A DNA stretch of 64,000 nucleotides from Pseudomonas aylmerensis (GTDB lineage Bacteria; Pseudomonadota; Gammaproteobacteria; Pseudomonadales; Pseudomonadaceae). Under the pieces are notes generated by a model, which did no database searches, had not been told where the DNA came from, and was given only the letters and a program-made list of their open reading frames with translations. Both the position numbers and the translations under genes were made by a program. This document shows positions 55,067-62,526 of the stretch, in pieces. Location: assembly GCF_001702265.1 (NCBI RefSeq), contig NZ_MAUE01000016.1:62001-126000 (forward strand), in the 5' to 3' direction. The first letter of the stretch is position 1, and each line of letters begins with the position of its first letter.

Positions 55067-55939
55067 TCACTCACCAAACAAATCGACGATCAGATCGAAC
55101 AGCGTGCGCTTGACCGCGCTGTCCAACGCGGTCCAGGCCAGCCCCGTGCTGGTCTCGAACCCACCCAGTTGCAGAGGCCGAGATACGCAATTGGCCGGTA
55201 GGGCCCGCGTCGCTTGCACCGGCAGCACGCCAACACCCAACCCGGCGCAGACCAGCGCGAGCATGGTGGTGAACTCGCCCAGCTCCGAGGCGATCTGCAG
55301 GGGAATCCCCAGCGCCTGGATAAACTCATCGTAGAAGCCCGGGGCATAGCGCCGCGCGAGGATATACACCGGCACATCGAGCAGGTCGGCGGGCTGGATG
55401 GACGCCTGCGCCGCCAGCGGGTGATCCACGGGCAACGCCACGCAGAAACTCTCGTGCAACACCGCGCGGGTCTGTATCCCCGGGTGCGCGGCCGGCAGGC
55501 GCATCAGGCCGAAATCCAGCAGGCCGTTCTTCAGTGCGATGGCCTGGTCGGGGCCGGGCATGTCCTTGAGTTCCAGCTCGAGGCGCGGGTAACGCTGGTG
55601 CACCGCGCGGATCAGCTCGGGCAACCACTGCGGGAGTACCGAGGACACAAACCCCAGGCGCACCCGGCCGATCTCGCCACGGCTGGAGGCGCGCGCCGCA
55701 TCCGCCGCCCGCGTCGCCTGGTGCAAGGTGGCCTGGGCTTCCGGCAGGAACACGCGACCGGCTTCGGTCAACGCCACCGAGTGGCGATTGCGGTCGAGCA
55801 GGCGCACGCCGAGGCCGCTTTCGAGCAACTTGATCTGCATGCTCAGCGCCGGTTGCACAATCGACAGCTGCGCTGCCGCCCGACCGAAATGCAACTCCTG
55901 GGCGAGCACCACAAAGGCCCGCAAGTGTTTGAGCTCCAT
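55067..55939 (-). CDS. LysR-family transcriptional regulator
   Basis: 290 aa. ELKHLRAFVVLAQELHFGRAAAQLSIVQPALSMQIKLLESGLGVRLLDRNRHSVALTEAGRVFLPEA; effector domain with RVRLGFVSSVLPQWLPELIRAVHQRYPRLELELKDM. Divergent from the SDR gene, with two dyad sites between them, so it probably controls the SDR (inference). A 103-base gap separates it from the GST gene. Confidence 0.92.
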   Translation of the reverse strand: MELKHLRAFVVLAQELHFGRAAAQLSIVQPALSMQIKLLESGLGVRLLDRNRHSVALTEAGRVFLPEAQATLHQATRAADAARASSRGEIGRVRLGFVSSVLPQWLPELIRAVHQRYPRLELELKDMPGPDQAIALKNGLLDFGLMRLPAAHPGIQTRAVLHESFCVALPVDHPLAAQASIQPADLLDVPVYILARRYAPGFYDEFIQALGIPLQIASELGEFTTMLALVCAGLGVGVLPVQATRALPANCVSRPLQLGGFETSTGLAWTALDSAVKRTLFDLIVDLFGE

Positions 55940-55949
55940 ACCCTACCCT

Positions 55950-55978
55950 GGTGATCACCGATATTGATCAGAAGATCA
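55950..55978. promoter_or_regulatory. Two dyads between the LysR gene and the SDR gene (probable LysR operator)
   Basis: GGTGATCACC at 55950-55959 is a perfect 10-base palindrome, and TGATC-AGAA-GATCA at 55965-55978 is a second dyad; their centres are 17 bases apart. Both contain GATCA half-sites. Paired sites next to a divergent LysR gene are typical for this family. Confidence 0.55.
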
Positions 55979-56071
55979 TAAATGAACATTGGACCTACCC
56001 CCTGGATTGCAGCGAAGTTAAGCCCATCAAGCCCTGTTTGGTTATCACCCGCGCGTTCGGAGAACGGTTCC

Positions 56072-56845
56072 ATGCACAGTGTTTTAGACAACTTCCGCCT
56101 GGATGGCCGGCTCGCGCTGGTCACCGGTTCCAGCGCCGGTATCGGCCTGGCCATTGCGCGCGGGCTGGCCCAGGCCGGCGCACGGGTGGTGCTCAACGGA
56201 CGCAATCGCGGCAACTTGTGCGATGCAGCCGCGATGCTCACGCTGGAAGGCCTGGAGGTGCACACCCAGGCATTCGATGTCACCGACAGCGCGGCGATCC
56301 AGGCCGCGGTGGCGGATATCGAGGAGCGCCTCGGCCCGCTGGAAATCCTCGTCAACAACGCCGGCATGCAGCGTCGAGGGCCGCTCGAAGACTACAGCGA
56401 GCAGCACTGGCGCGAATTGATAAGCACCAACCTCGACAGCGCGTTTCTGGTTGGCCAGGCCGTGGCGCGGGCGATGATCGCGCGCCAGCGTGGGCGCATC
56501 ATCAATATCTGCTCGGTGCAAAGTGAACTGGGCCGCCCGGGCATCGCGCCGTATGCGGCGAGCAAGGGCGCGTTGAAGATGCTCACCAAGGGCATGGCCA
56601 TCGACTGGGGCCCGCATGGGTTGACCGTGAATGGCATCGGCCCCGGTTACTTCAAGACCGAACTGAACGCCAACCTGGTGACCCACCCCGAATTCAGCGA
56701 CTGGCTGGTGCAGCGCACCCCGAGCCGCCGCTGGGGCGACGTGGCCGAACTGGCCGGCGCCGCCGTGTTCCTCGCCAGCGACGCCGCGAGCTTCGTCAAC
56801 GGGCATATTCTTTATGTGGACGGGGGAATTACTGCGTCGTTGTGA
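56072..56845 (+). CDS. Short-chain dehydrogenase (gluconate 5-dehydrogenase/IdnO-like SDR)
   Basis: 257 aa from the ATG at 56072 (MHSVLDNFRLDGRLALVTG). Rossmann motif VTGSSAGIGLAIARGLAQAGARVVLNGRN (NADP type by the Arg), NNAG in LVNNAGMQRRGPLEDYS, catalytic Ser in NICSVQSELGRPGI, Tyr-x3-Lys in APYAASKGALKML, and the end ASFVNGHILYVDGGITASL. Gluconate 5-dehydrogenases have the NAGMQxRxPLxDxxxxxWxxxxxTNL pattern seen here. Divergent LysR regulator suggests inducible control by its substrate. Confidence 0.85.
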   Translation: MHSVLDNFRLDGRLALVTGSSAGIGLAIARGLAQAGARVVLNGRNRGNLCDAAAMLTLEGLEVHTQAFDVTDSAAIQAAVADIEERLGPLEILVNNAGMQRRGPLEDYSEQHWRELISTNLDSAFLVGQAVARAMIARQRGRIINICSVQSELGRPGIAPYAASKGALKMLTKGMAIDWGPHGLTVNGIGPGYFKTELNANLVTHPEFSDWLVQRTPSRRWGDVAELAGAAVFLASDAASFVNGHILYVDGGITASL

Positions 56846-56862
56846 GGGTTGGAGCTGGGAAT

Positions 56863-56934
56863 GGGATTGTGGCTGAAAGTGAGATTGTGGCAGGGAATGA
56901 GATTGTGGCTGAAAGTGAAACTGTGGTGAGCGGG
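56863..56934. repeat. 18-bp tandem repeat, four units
   Basis: Units start at 56863, 56881, 56899 and 56917, each beginning G(A/G)(G/A)A(T/C)TGTGG, for example GAGATTGTGGCTGAAAGT. The third repeats the first with one change; the last grades into the REP. Immediately 3' of the SDR stop. Confidence 0.7.
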
Positions 56935-56943
56935 CTTGCTTAT

Positions 56944-57077
56944 TGTGGCGAGCGGGCTTGCCCCGCGTTGGAGCGCGAAGCGGTCCCAATAAGACCGCCG
57001 CATTCCGTCAGACACAACGCGCTGGATGGTTTTAGGGCGGCTTCGCCACCCAACGCGGGGCAAGCCCGCTCACCACA
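56944..57077. repeat. Long REP pair (BIME), TGTGGCGAGCGGGCTTGCCC class
   Basis: Arms of 28 bases at 56944-56971 (TGTGGCGAGCGGGCTTGCCC start) and 57050-57077 (inverted) match at 27 positions. Partial cores flank on both sides (56929 and 57080). This REP class is different from those at 3.8, 24.8 and 35.7 kb. It lies between convergent SDR and FetB genes. Confidence 0.88.
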
Positions 57078-57125
57078 ACAGGCCCGCTCGCCACAACAAG
57101 CGTGCCCACGACAACCAGCCCGCAC

Positions 57126-57917
57126 TCAGCGCTCTTGCAACCGATCACGCAAAAACCGGTGGCTGGTGGAGAACAGCCGTCGGTAGGTGAGCAGCACCGC
57201 CCCCACCGTGCCCAGCGCCGACGATGCGGCGATCAGGAACATGATCACGATCTGATACCGCACCGCATCCACCGGGCTTTCCCCCGCCAGCACCTGGCCG
57301 GTCATCATGCCAGGCAGGCTGACGATGCCGACCACGGTCATCTGGTTCAGCGTCGGGATCATGCCGGCGCGCACTGCCTGGCGGATCGCTTCCTGCGCGG
57401 CTTCCCAACGCGAGCCGCCGAGGGCGAGGATCATCTCGATGGTGTTGCGGCCCGAGGTCAGTTCCTGGGTCATGCGCTCGATGCCCAGGGACACGCCGGT
57501 CAGGGTGTTGCCGAGGATCATTCCCAGGATCGGAATCGCGTACTGCGGCTCGTACCAGGGATGGATGCGAATCACCGCGAACAGCCCCACCGCCGTCACC
57601 AGCCAGGAACTGCCCCACACCGACAGGATGCTGTCGACGCGCTGCCCGCAATACGTGCGGCGTCCACGGCCGGCGGCCGAGAGGCCGGCGATCAAGGTCA
57701 TCGCGCACATCAACGGCAGCACCACGTACCAGTAGGCAAACTCGAACACCCACCCCAGCAGGTAACCGATCGCCAACAGTTGCACCACGGTGCGTACCGC
57801 CGCCCACAGCAACTGTCGGCCCAGGCCCAGGCGCAACAGCACTGACAGCGCGCCATTGATCAGGATCAGCGAGGCGGCGATGCCCATGTCCAGGGCCGTG
57901 AGGTTCTGATAATTCAT
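57126..57917 (-). CDS. FetB/YbbM-like ABC transporter permease (iron export family)
   Basis: 263 aa. UPF0014 family: polytopic with LNPALLGLGLGRQLLWAAVRTVVQLLAIGYLLGWVF-like text (RLGLGRQLLWAAVRTVVQLLAIGYLLG), ITVGLFAVIRIHPWYEPQYAIPILGMILGNTLTGVSLGIERM and LALGGSRWEAAQEAIRQAVRAGMIPTLNQMTVVGIVSLPGMMTGQVLAG. FetAB in E. coli exports iron under oxidative stress. Its start overlaps the ATPase stop by 4 bases. Confidence 0.9.
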   Translation of the reverse strand: MNYQNLTALDMGIAASLILINGALSVLLRLGLGRQLLWAAVRTVVQLLAIGYLLGWVFEFAYWYVVLPLMCAMTLIAGLSAAGRGRRTYCGQRVDSILSVWGSSWLVTAVGLFAVIRIHPWYEPQYAIPILGMILGNTLTGVSLGIERMTQELTSGRNTIEMILALGGSRWEAAQEAIRQAVRAGMIPTLNQMTVVGIVSLPGMMTGQVLAGESPVDAVRYQIVIMFLIAASSALGTVGAVLLTYRRLFSTSHRFLRDRLQER

Positions 57918-58591
57918 GGCTGGGCCGCTCCATCCAGCACGCCTGCGCTCATCTGCAAGTGGATGTCACTCATGCGCCGGGCCTGGTCGAGATCGTGGGA
58001 CACCCAGACGTAAGCGCGCGCGTTGTCCGCGGCGAACCAGGCGTCGATGAGCGCTTCGACGTCACGCGAAGATGCCGGGTCGAGGGCGGCGGTGGGCTCG
58101 TCCAGCAACAGCACTTCGGGGTCGAGTTGCAGGGTGCGGATCAGCGACACCACCTGGGATTCACCGCCGGACAAGTCCAGCGCGTGCTTGGCCAGGAAGT
58201 CCGGCGCCTTGCCCGCATGCTCCAGCAGCGTGATGACTGAGGCGCGGTCAAAGTGGCGCTTGCGCAGGGTCTTGAGGCTGAACGGGAAACGCAGGTTGTC
58301 TTCCACCGTGCCTTCGAGCAGCGCCGGGCGTTGCGACAGGTAGCTGATGTGGCTGCGGTAATGGGGAATCTGCGCATTGGCGATCGGCTGGCCGTTCCAC
58401 AGGATCTGCCCCGAGGTCGGCGTATCCAGCAACGCCAGGGCGCGCAGGAACACACTTTTGCCGGAGCCGGACGAACCGGTGATCGACACGCGGTCGCCGG
58501 CGTGCAAGGTGAAATCCGTGGGTTGCAGCAAGGCCACCTGGCGGCGTTCATCCACGCGCGTGAGGGCGCGGGTTTGTATCAATGCGCTCAT
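57914..58591 (-). CDS. FetA/YbbL-like ABC transporter ATP-binding protein
   Basis: 225 aa from the ATG at 58591; a longer frame adds 12 residues without homology. Walker A GSSGSGKSVFL, LSGGESQ signature, Walker B VLLLDEPTAALDP and H-loop YVWVSHDLDQARRM. The LSGGE-SQ form and SHDxxQ are typical of FetA. Works with the FetB-like permease; LolD-type proteins are a less likely alternative because of the UPF0014 partner. Confidence 0.9.
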   Translation of the reverse strand: MSALIQTRALTRVDERRQVALLQPTDFTLHAGDRVSITGSSGSGKSVFLRALALLDTPTSGQILWNGQPIANAQIPHYRSHISYLSQRPALLEGTVEDNLRFPFSLKTLRKRHFDRASVITLLEHAGKAPDFLAKHALDLSGGESQVVSLIRTLQLDPEVLLLDEPTAALDPASSRDVEALIDAWFAADNARAYVWVSHDLDQARRMSDIHLQMSAGVLDGAAQP

Positions 58592-58722
58592 GGACGCGGG
58601 GTTCCTCGTAAATCCTGCCAGACGCAATGGTGCGGCACACGCGGGAAGATTTCATGAAAAAATTCAAACTATCGCCAGCCACGTCGTTCACACCTTCACG
58701 TGCAACGTAAACAGGAGGCGAC

Positions 58723-59799
58723 ATGCAGTACCGACAACTGGGCCATTCCGGCCTGCTGGTATCCGAAATCATCCTGGGCACCGTGCCGTTTGGCGGTCGT
58801 GCCGAGTTCGAAAAATGCGGCTCGGTGGACGTGCCCCAGGCCAAGCGCATGTTCGACATCGCGTTCGACGCCGGGGTGAATATGGTCGATACCGCCGACC
58901 TCTACTCCCACGGCCTGGCCGAAGAAGTGGTCGGCAAGGCCTTGGGCGACAAGCGCAACGACATCCTGCTGGCGACCAAAGGCCGCAGCCCGGTGGACAA
59001 GAACCCGAACAACTCCGGCTCGTCGCGCTATCACCTGATCCGCGCATGCGAAGCCAGCCTGAAGCGCCTGGGCACCGACCATATCGACCTCTATCAATTG
59101 CACAACTGGGACGGCATGACGCCCATCGAGGAAACCCTCGAAGCCCTGCGGCTGTTGGTGGGATCGGGCAAGATCCGCTACTTCGGCACCAGCAACTTCA
59201 CCGCCTGGCAAATGATGAAAACCTTGGGCAAAGCCGAATTACACGGCATGCTCAAGCCCATCACCCAGCAGATCTATTACACCCCGGAATCGCGCGAGGC
59301 CGAGTATGAGTTGCTGCCAATGGCGCTGGACCAGTCCATCGGCACCCTGGTGTGGGGCCCGATGGGCGAAGGTTTGCTGACCGGCTCGACCCGGCGCGGA
59401 CACCAGCCACCGGCCAATACCCGCCAGGGCAGCGGCTGGCCGGAACCCTACGTGCATGACCAGGAGCGCGCGCTGGATATCATCGAAACCCTTGCTGCCG
59501 TCGGCGACGAGCATGGGGTCTCGGTGGCCCGCACATGCCTGGCCTGGCTCAAGGATCGCCCAGGGATCACCTCGTTGATCGTCGGCGCAGGTACCGAAGA
59601 ACACCTGCGCGACAACCTTGCGGCGACCGAATTGAAGCTCACTGAGGAGCAATCCTCGCGCATCGAGGCCGTGACCCGTCGCCAGCCGTTGTACCCGTAC
59701 TGGCACCGGTTTACTGCGGGCATCGACCGTTTTGACCCGGCAGAACAGCCGTTCCTGGCCGAGCATCAAAAGACCATGGACGCGCGCAAGGACAAGTAA
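58723..59799 (+). CDS. Aldo/keto reductase
   Basis: 358 aa, strong RBS AGGAGG. (beta/alpha)8-barrel signatures: MQYRQLGHSGLLVSEIILGT, VNMVDTADLYSHGLAEEVVGKALG (catalytic Asp, Tyr), LLATKGR (Lys), TDHIDLYQLHNWDG (His), and the C-terminal RPGITSLIVGAGTEEHLRDNLAATELKLTEEQ. Cytoplasmic NADPH-dependent reductase with the size of the YajO/Tas group. Substrate not evident. Confidence 0.92.
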   Translation: MQYRQLGHSGLLVSEIILGTVPFGGRAEFEKCGSVDVPQAKRMFDIAFDAGVNMVDTADLYSHGLAEEVVGKALGDKRNDILLATKGRSPVDKNPNNSGSSRYHLIRACEASLKRLGTDHIDLYQLHNWDGMTPIEETLEALRLLVGSGKIRYFGTSNFTAWQMMKTLGKAELHGMLKPITQQIYYTPESREAEYELLPMALDQSIGTLVWGPMGEGLLTGSTRRGHQPPANTRQGSGWPEPYVHDQERALDIIETLAAVGDEHGVSVARTCLAWLKDRPGITSLIVGAGTEEHLRDNLAATELKLTEEQSSRIEAVTRRQPLYPYWHRFTAGIDRFDPAEQPFLAEHQKTMDARKDK

Positions 59800-59996
59800 G
59801 CTGGCCTGAATGTGGGCGCGGGCATGCTCGCGCCCCCCTCTTGAGGGTTGCAGTGAACGGCAATGCTGCCTATATTTCCCGCCTGGCGCTCTCTACGCCA
59901 CCTTCCGCGGAAAGGGCTGCGCCCAAGACACTGCAACCTCCTTTTTTCTACGACTCCCCAGCCTTAAAGCGGAAAAGGTCTGTGCAAGGAGATCGT

Positions 59997-61193
59997 ATGT
60001 CCCAACACTTCAACACCGATGGCCGCCTCAACCTTGAGCAGCAGCGCAAGCGCGCCAAGGAACTGTTGCCGCGCCTGAAAACCCAAGACCCGCACGCGAC
60101 TTTGTCCCAGGCCCAATGGACGATCGCCAAACAGCTGGGCTTCAGCAGTTGGCCCAGGCTCAAGGCGCATATCGATGCCATCGACTTCGCCGCGCAGCAC
60201 CCCGACTTCACCGCCAGCGATGAAGCGCGCACCACCCATTGGCGCTGTGGCAATGACATCGCCCATAGCCTGCAACTGGCCGGGTTCAAGGGCCAGTTCC
60301 GGATGCTCACCGACCCGTTATGCATGGGCCCGGTGCGTGATGTGCCGGATGAAACATTCCGCGCGCTGCGCAGCGCCTTCATCAGCCAGGCCTTTGCCTT
60401 GGACCACGCCGAGACAGCGCGCCGCGTGGACGATGAATACCAACAGCTGAATGCCTTGGCCGGCGCCGATCACAGCGTGCTGTGGTGCGAGGCGGACGCC
60501 TATGACCAGCTGTTCCTGGTCCGCACACTGGCAAGTCTGGAACACGCGCCGCGCAAGCTGGAGCTGATCGAGGTGGGCCGCATTGCGGGCGTCGAGCGCT
60601 TCATCGGCATCGGCCAACTGGCGCCTGACGTCCTGGCGTGGCTATGGCCGCAGCGCCGGCTGATCGACGATGACGCGGTGCAATTGGCCAGACAGGTGTG
60701 GTCGGCGTACTGCGACAACTCGCCCGTCACCCTCGCCGAACTGGCGCACGGCAATCACCCTTCCCTGCCCTTTCTCGCGCCGGCGCTACTGCGTCAGTTG
60801 CAGGAGTTGCCCAGCCAGCACAACGGTCTGTCACTCACCGAACAGTTATCGCTGAGCTACATCGCCGAGGCTGGACCGGTGCCTTTCGGCCGGGTGTTCG
60901 CCGAGTTGATGGCCAAGCGTGAGCCGCTGCCGTTCCTGGGCGACATGATGTTCCACGCGCTGCTGCGCCCATTGATCGACGCCGAGCAGCCGTTGCTGAT
61001 CGAGACCGGCACCGACCAGCCATGGCCTCGCCGCCCGTTGACACTCACCGCGTTGGGCCACGCGGTACTGCAGGGCGATGCCTATTGGCTGGACCATGCC
61101 AGCGACGTGCGCTGGGTTGGCGGCGTGTGTCTCTCACCCCGCCAGCCGCATTGGACGCTGGATGATCAACGACGGCCGTTATGGCGTGGCTGA
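59997..61193 (+). CDS. DUF1835-like protein
   Basis: 398 aa from the ATG at 59997 (AAGGAGATCGT). An N-terminal helical segment (NLEQQRKRAKELLPRLKTQDPHATLSQAQWTIAKQLGFSSWPRLKAHI) resembles the ankyrin-associated domain found before DUF1835 modules. Then WRCGNDIAHSLQLAGFKGQFRMLTDPLCMGPVRDVP and HSVLWCEADAYDQLFLVRTLASLE are hallmarks of DUF1835 (nucleotide-like fold with HxGD-type loop here CGND). No catalytic residues can be named. The 3' end overlaps the convergent catalase-family gene by 15 bases. Confidence 0.82.
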   Translation: MSQHFNTDGRLNLEQQRKRAKELLPRLKTQDPHATLSQAQWTIAKQLGFSSWPRLKAHIDAIDFAAQHPDFTASDEARTTHWRCGNDIAHSLQLAGFKGQFRMLTDPLCMGPVRDVPDETFRALRSAFISQAFALDHAETARRVDDEYQQLNALAGADHSVLWCEADAYDQLFLVRTLASLEHAPRKLELIEVGRIAGVERFIGIGQLAPDVLAWLWPQRRLIDDDAVQLARQVWSAYCDNSPVTLAELAHGNHPSLPFLAPALLRQLQELPSQHNGLSLTEQLSLSYIAEAGPVPFGRVFAELMAKREPLPFLGDMMFHALLRPLIDAEQPLLIETGTDQPWPRRPLTLTALGHAVLQGDAYWLDHASDVRWVGGVCLSPRQPHWTLDDQRRPLWRG

Positions 61194-62291
61194 CGGCCGT
61201 GGCTCATGGATCGGGCAGCCGTTGTGCTCGGCCCGGAACCCGGACGACATCTCATAAGCGGGCTTGCGCACCCGCATCACCCCGCCCAGGGGCCGATGCG
61301 CCGCCAGCCCGTGCCACGGACTGAAGGCCATGCCATCGTCGATCTGCTGCACATTTTCCGGGCTCCAGGCCGCTTGCGGTGCAAGGTCGATGCGCGCCAC
61401 GGTCACATACGGGCTGAGGTCTTCAGGCCACTGCACCGAGGCGTCCTCGATGGGCATTTTTTCCAGGTCGGTGGCCAGCTGGACGCGCACCTCCCAACTG
61501 CCGCCGCTTTGGGCAAAGTAGGCTTCGACCGCTGCACGCAGGCCGTCGGGGTTGCCACCGAAATCCACGTGCAAGTCGGTCAGCGCCGTCAGGTTCGACG
61601 ACACCGGCACCACCGCGACCTTGGCGTAGTAAGGCCCGTAGAGCATCGGCACGACGCTGGAAAAACTCTCGCCGAGGATATGCGTCTGCGGGTGGCCGCC
61701 CAGGCTCTTCAGGGTACCGCTTTCGCCACCGAGCGACTCCAGCGTCGCCTCCACACCGCGCAGCACTGCCGACAAGGCTTTCTTCATGCCGGGGGCCTTG
61801 TCGGTAGTCTTGGCCAATAACTTCAGGGTCTTGAGGAAATCCTTCGGCGTCGCGGCGGTGAAGGCCTTGGCGTTTTGCATGACGAAATCCTGCGTCACCT
61901 CGCCATCGCTGCCCGGCAGGCGCGCACCCTCGACGCCGACGATCTTGACCGCCAGCCCGCGCGGGGTGGACACCTTGTCATCGAGGATGTCGCCAGGGTT
62001 GGTCGAAAAGCGCATGAACACCGGCAGTGTCACCGGCTTGGCGAAGGCGCCCTGGGCCAGTTCGGCCGGCAGGTTATCCAGCACCGTGATGTGCCCGCGC
62101 AACAAACCGTGGCCCTTGGCGTGGACACTACGGGTGGCGTGTCCACTGTCGCGAAACGTGGTCTGCATAATGCCGTGAAGGGCTTCGGCCAGCTCCGCGC
62201 CGGTCTGCGCTTCATCTTCCGGGATCTGTTCGAAGGACGCTTCAAAGGGCAACGGCGCACGCACTGAATTGACTACAGGTAGGTCGTTCAT
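61179..62291 (-). CDS. Catalase-family haem protein (SrpA/catalase-related)
   Basis: 370 aa, shorter than a true catalase (about 480). Retained elements: SVHAKGHGLLRGHITVL with the catalytic-type His, and PVTLPVFMRFSTNPGDILDDKVSTPRGLAVKIVGVEG, HILGESFSSVVPMLYGPYYAKVAV. The C-terminal SPWHGLAAHRPLGGVMRVRKPAYEMSSGFRAEHN replaces the usual RxxxYxDTxxxR haem-ligand Tyr motif of catalases by the catalase-related family text. Peroxidase-like or other haem function, cytoplasmic (no signal peptide). RBS GGAGAGATACCTG. Confidence 0.85.
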   Translation of the reverse strand: MNDLPVVNSVRAPLPFEASFEQIPEDEAQTGAELAEALHGIMQTTFRDSGHATRSVHAKGHGLLRGHITVLDNLPAELAQGAFAKPVTLPVFMRFSTNPGDILDDKVSTPRGLAVKIVGVEGARLPGSDGEVTQDFVMQNAKAFTAATPKDFLKTLKLLAKTTDKAPGMKKALSAVLRGVEATLESLGGESGTLKSLGGHPQTHILGESFSSVVPMLYGPYYAKVAVVPVSSNLTALTDLHVDFGGNPDGLRAAVEAYFAQSGGSWEVRVQLATDLEKMPIEDASVQWPEDLSPYVTVARIDLAPQAAWSPENVQQIDDGMAFSPWHGLAAHRPLGGVMRVRKPAYEMSSGFRAEHNGCPIHEPRPSATP

Positions 62292-62526
62292 CAGGTATCT
62301 CTCCGCTCGGCATAGGGTTCACGGCAGGCTTTTTTCTAATAGTCAGGCACGCCGAAAAAAATCCAGGCGTGGTGATTCATAGGTCCGGGGCAATCAAATG
62401 GATGTTCAACAAATCGGCATGACGTCGGACGAGCGGTGGCCGCCTACCGTCCGGAGATCAGCTCGAACCTTTTGCAGCGCGCATTCGTCACAGCCTTATT
62501 CCTCCTGATAGCACCCGGGTGCCGCC

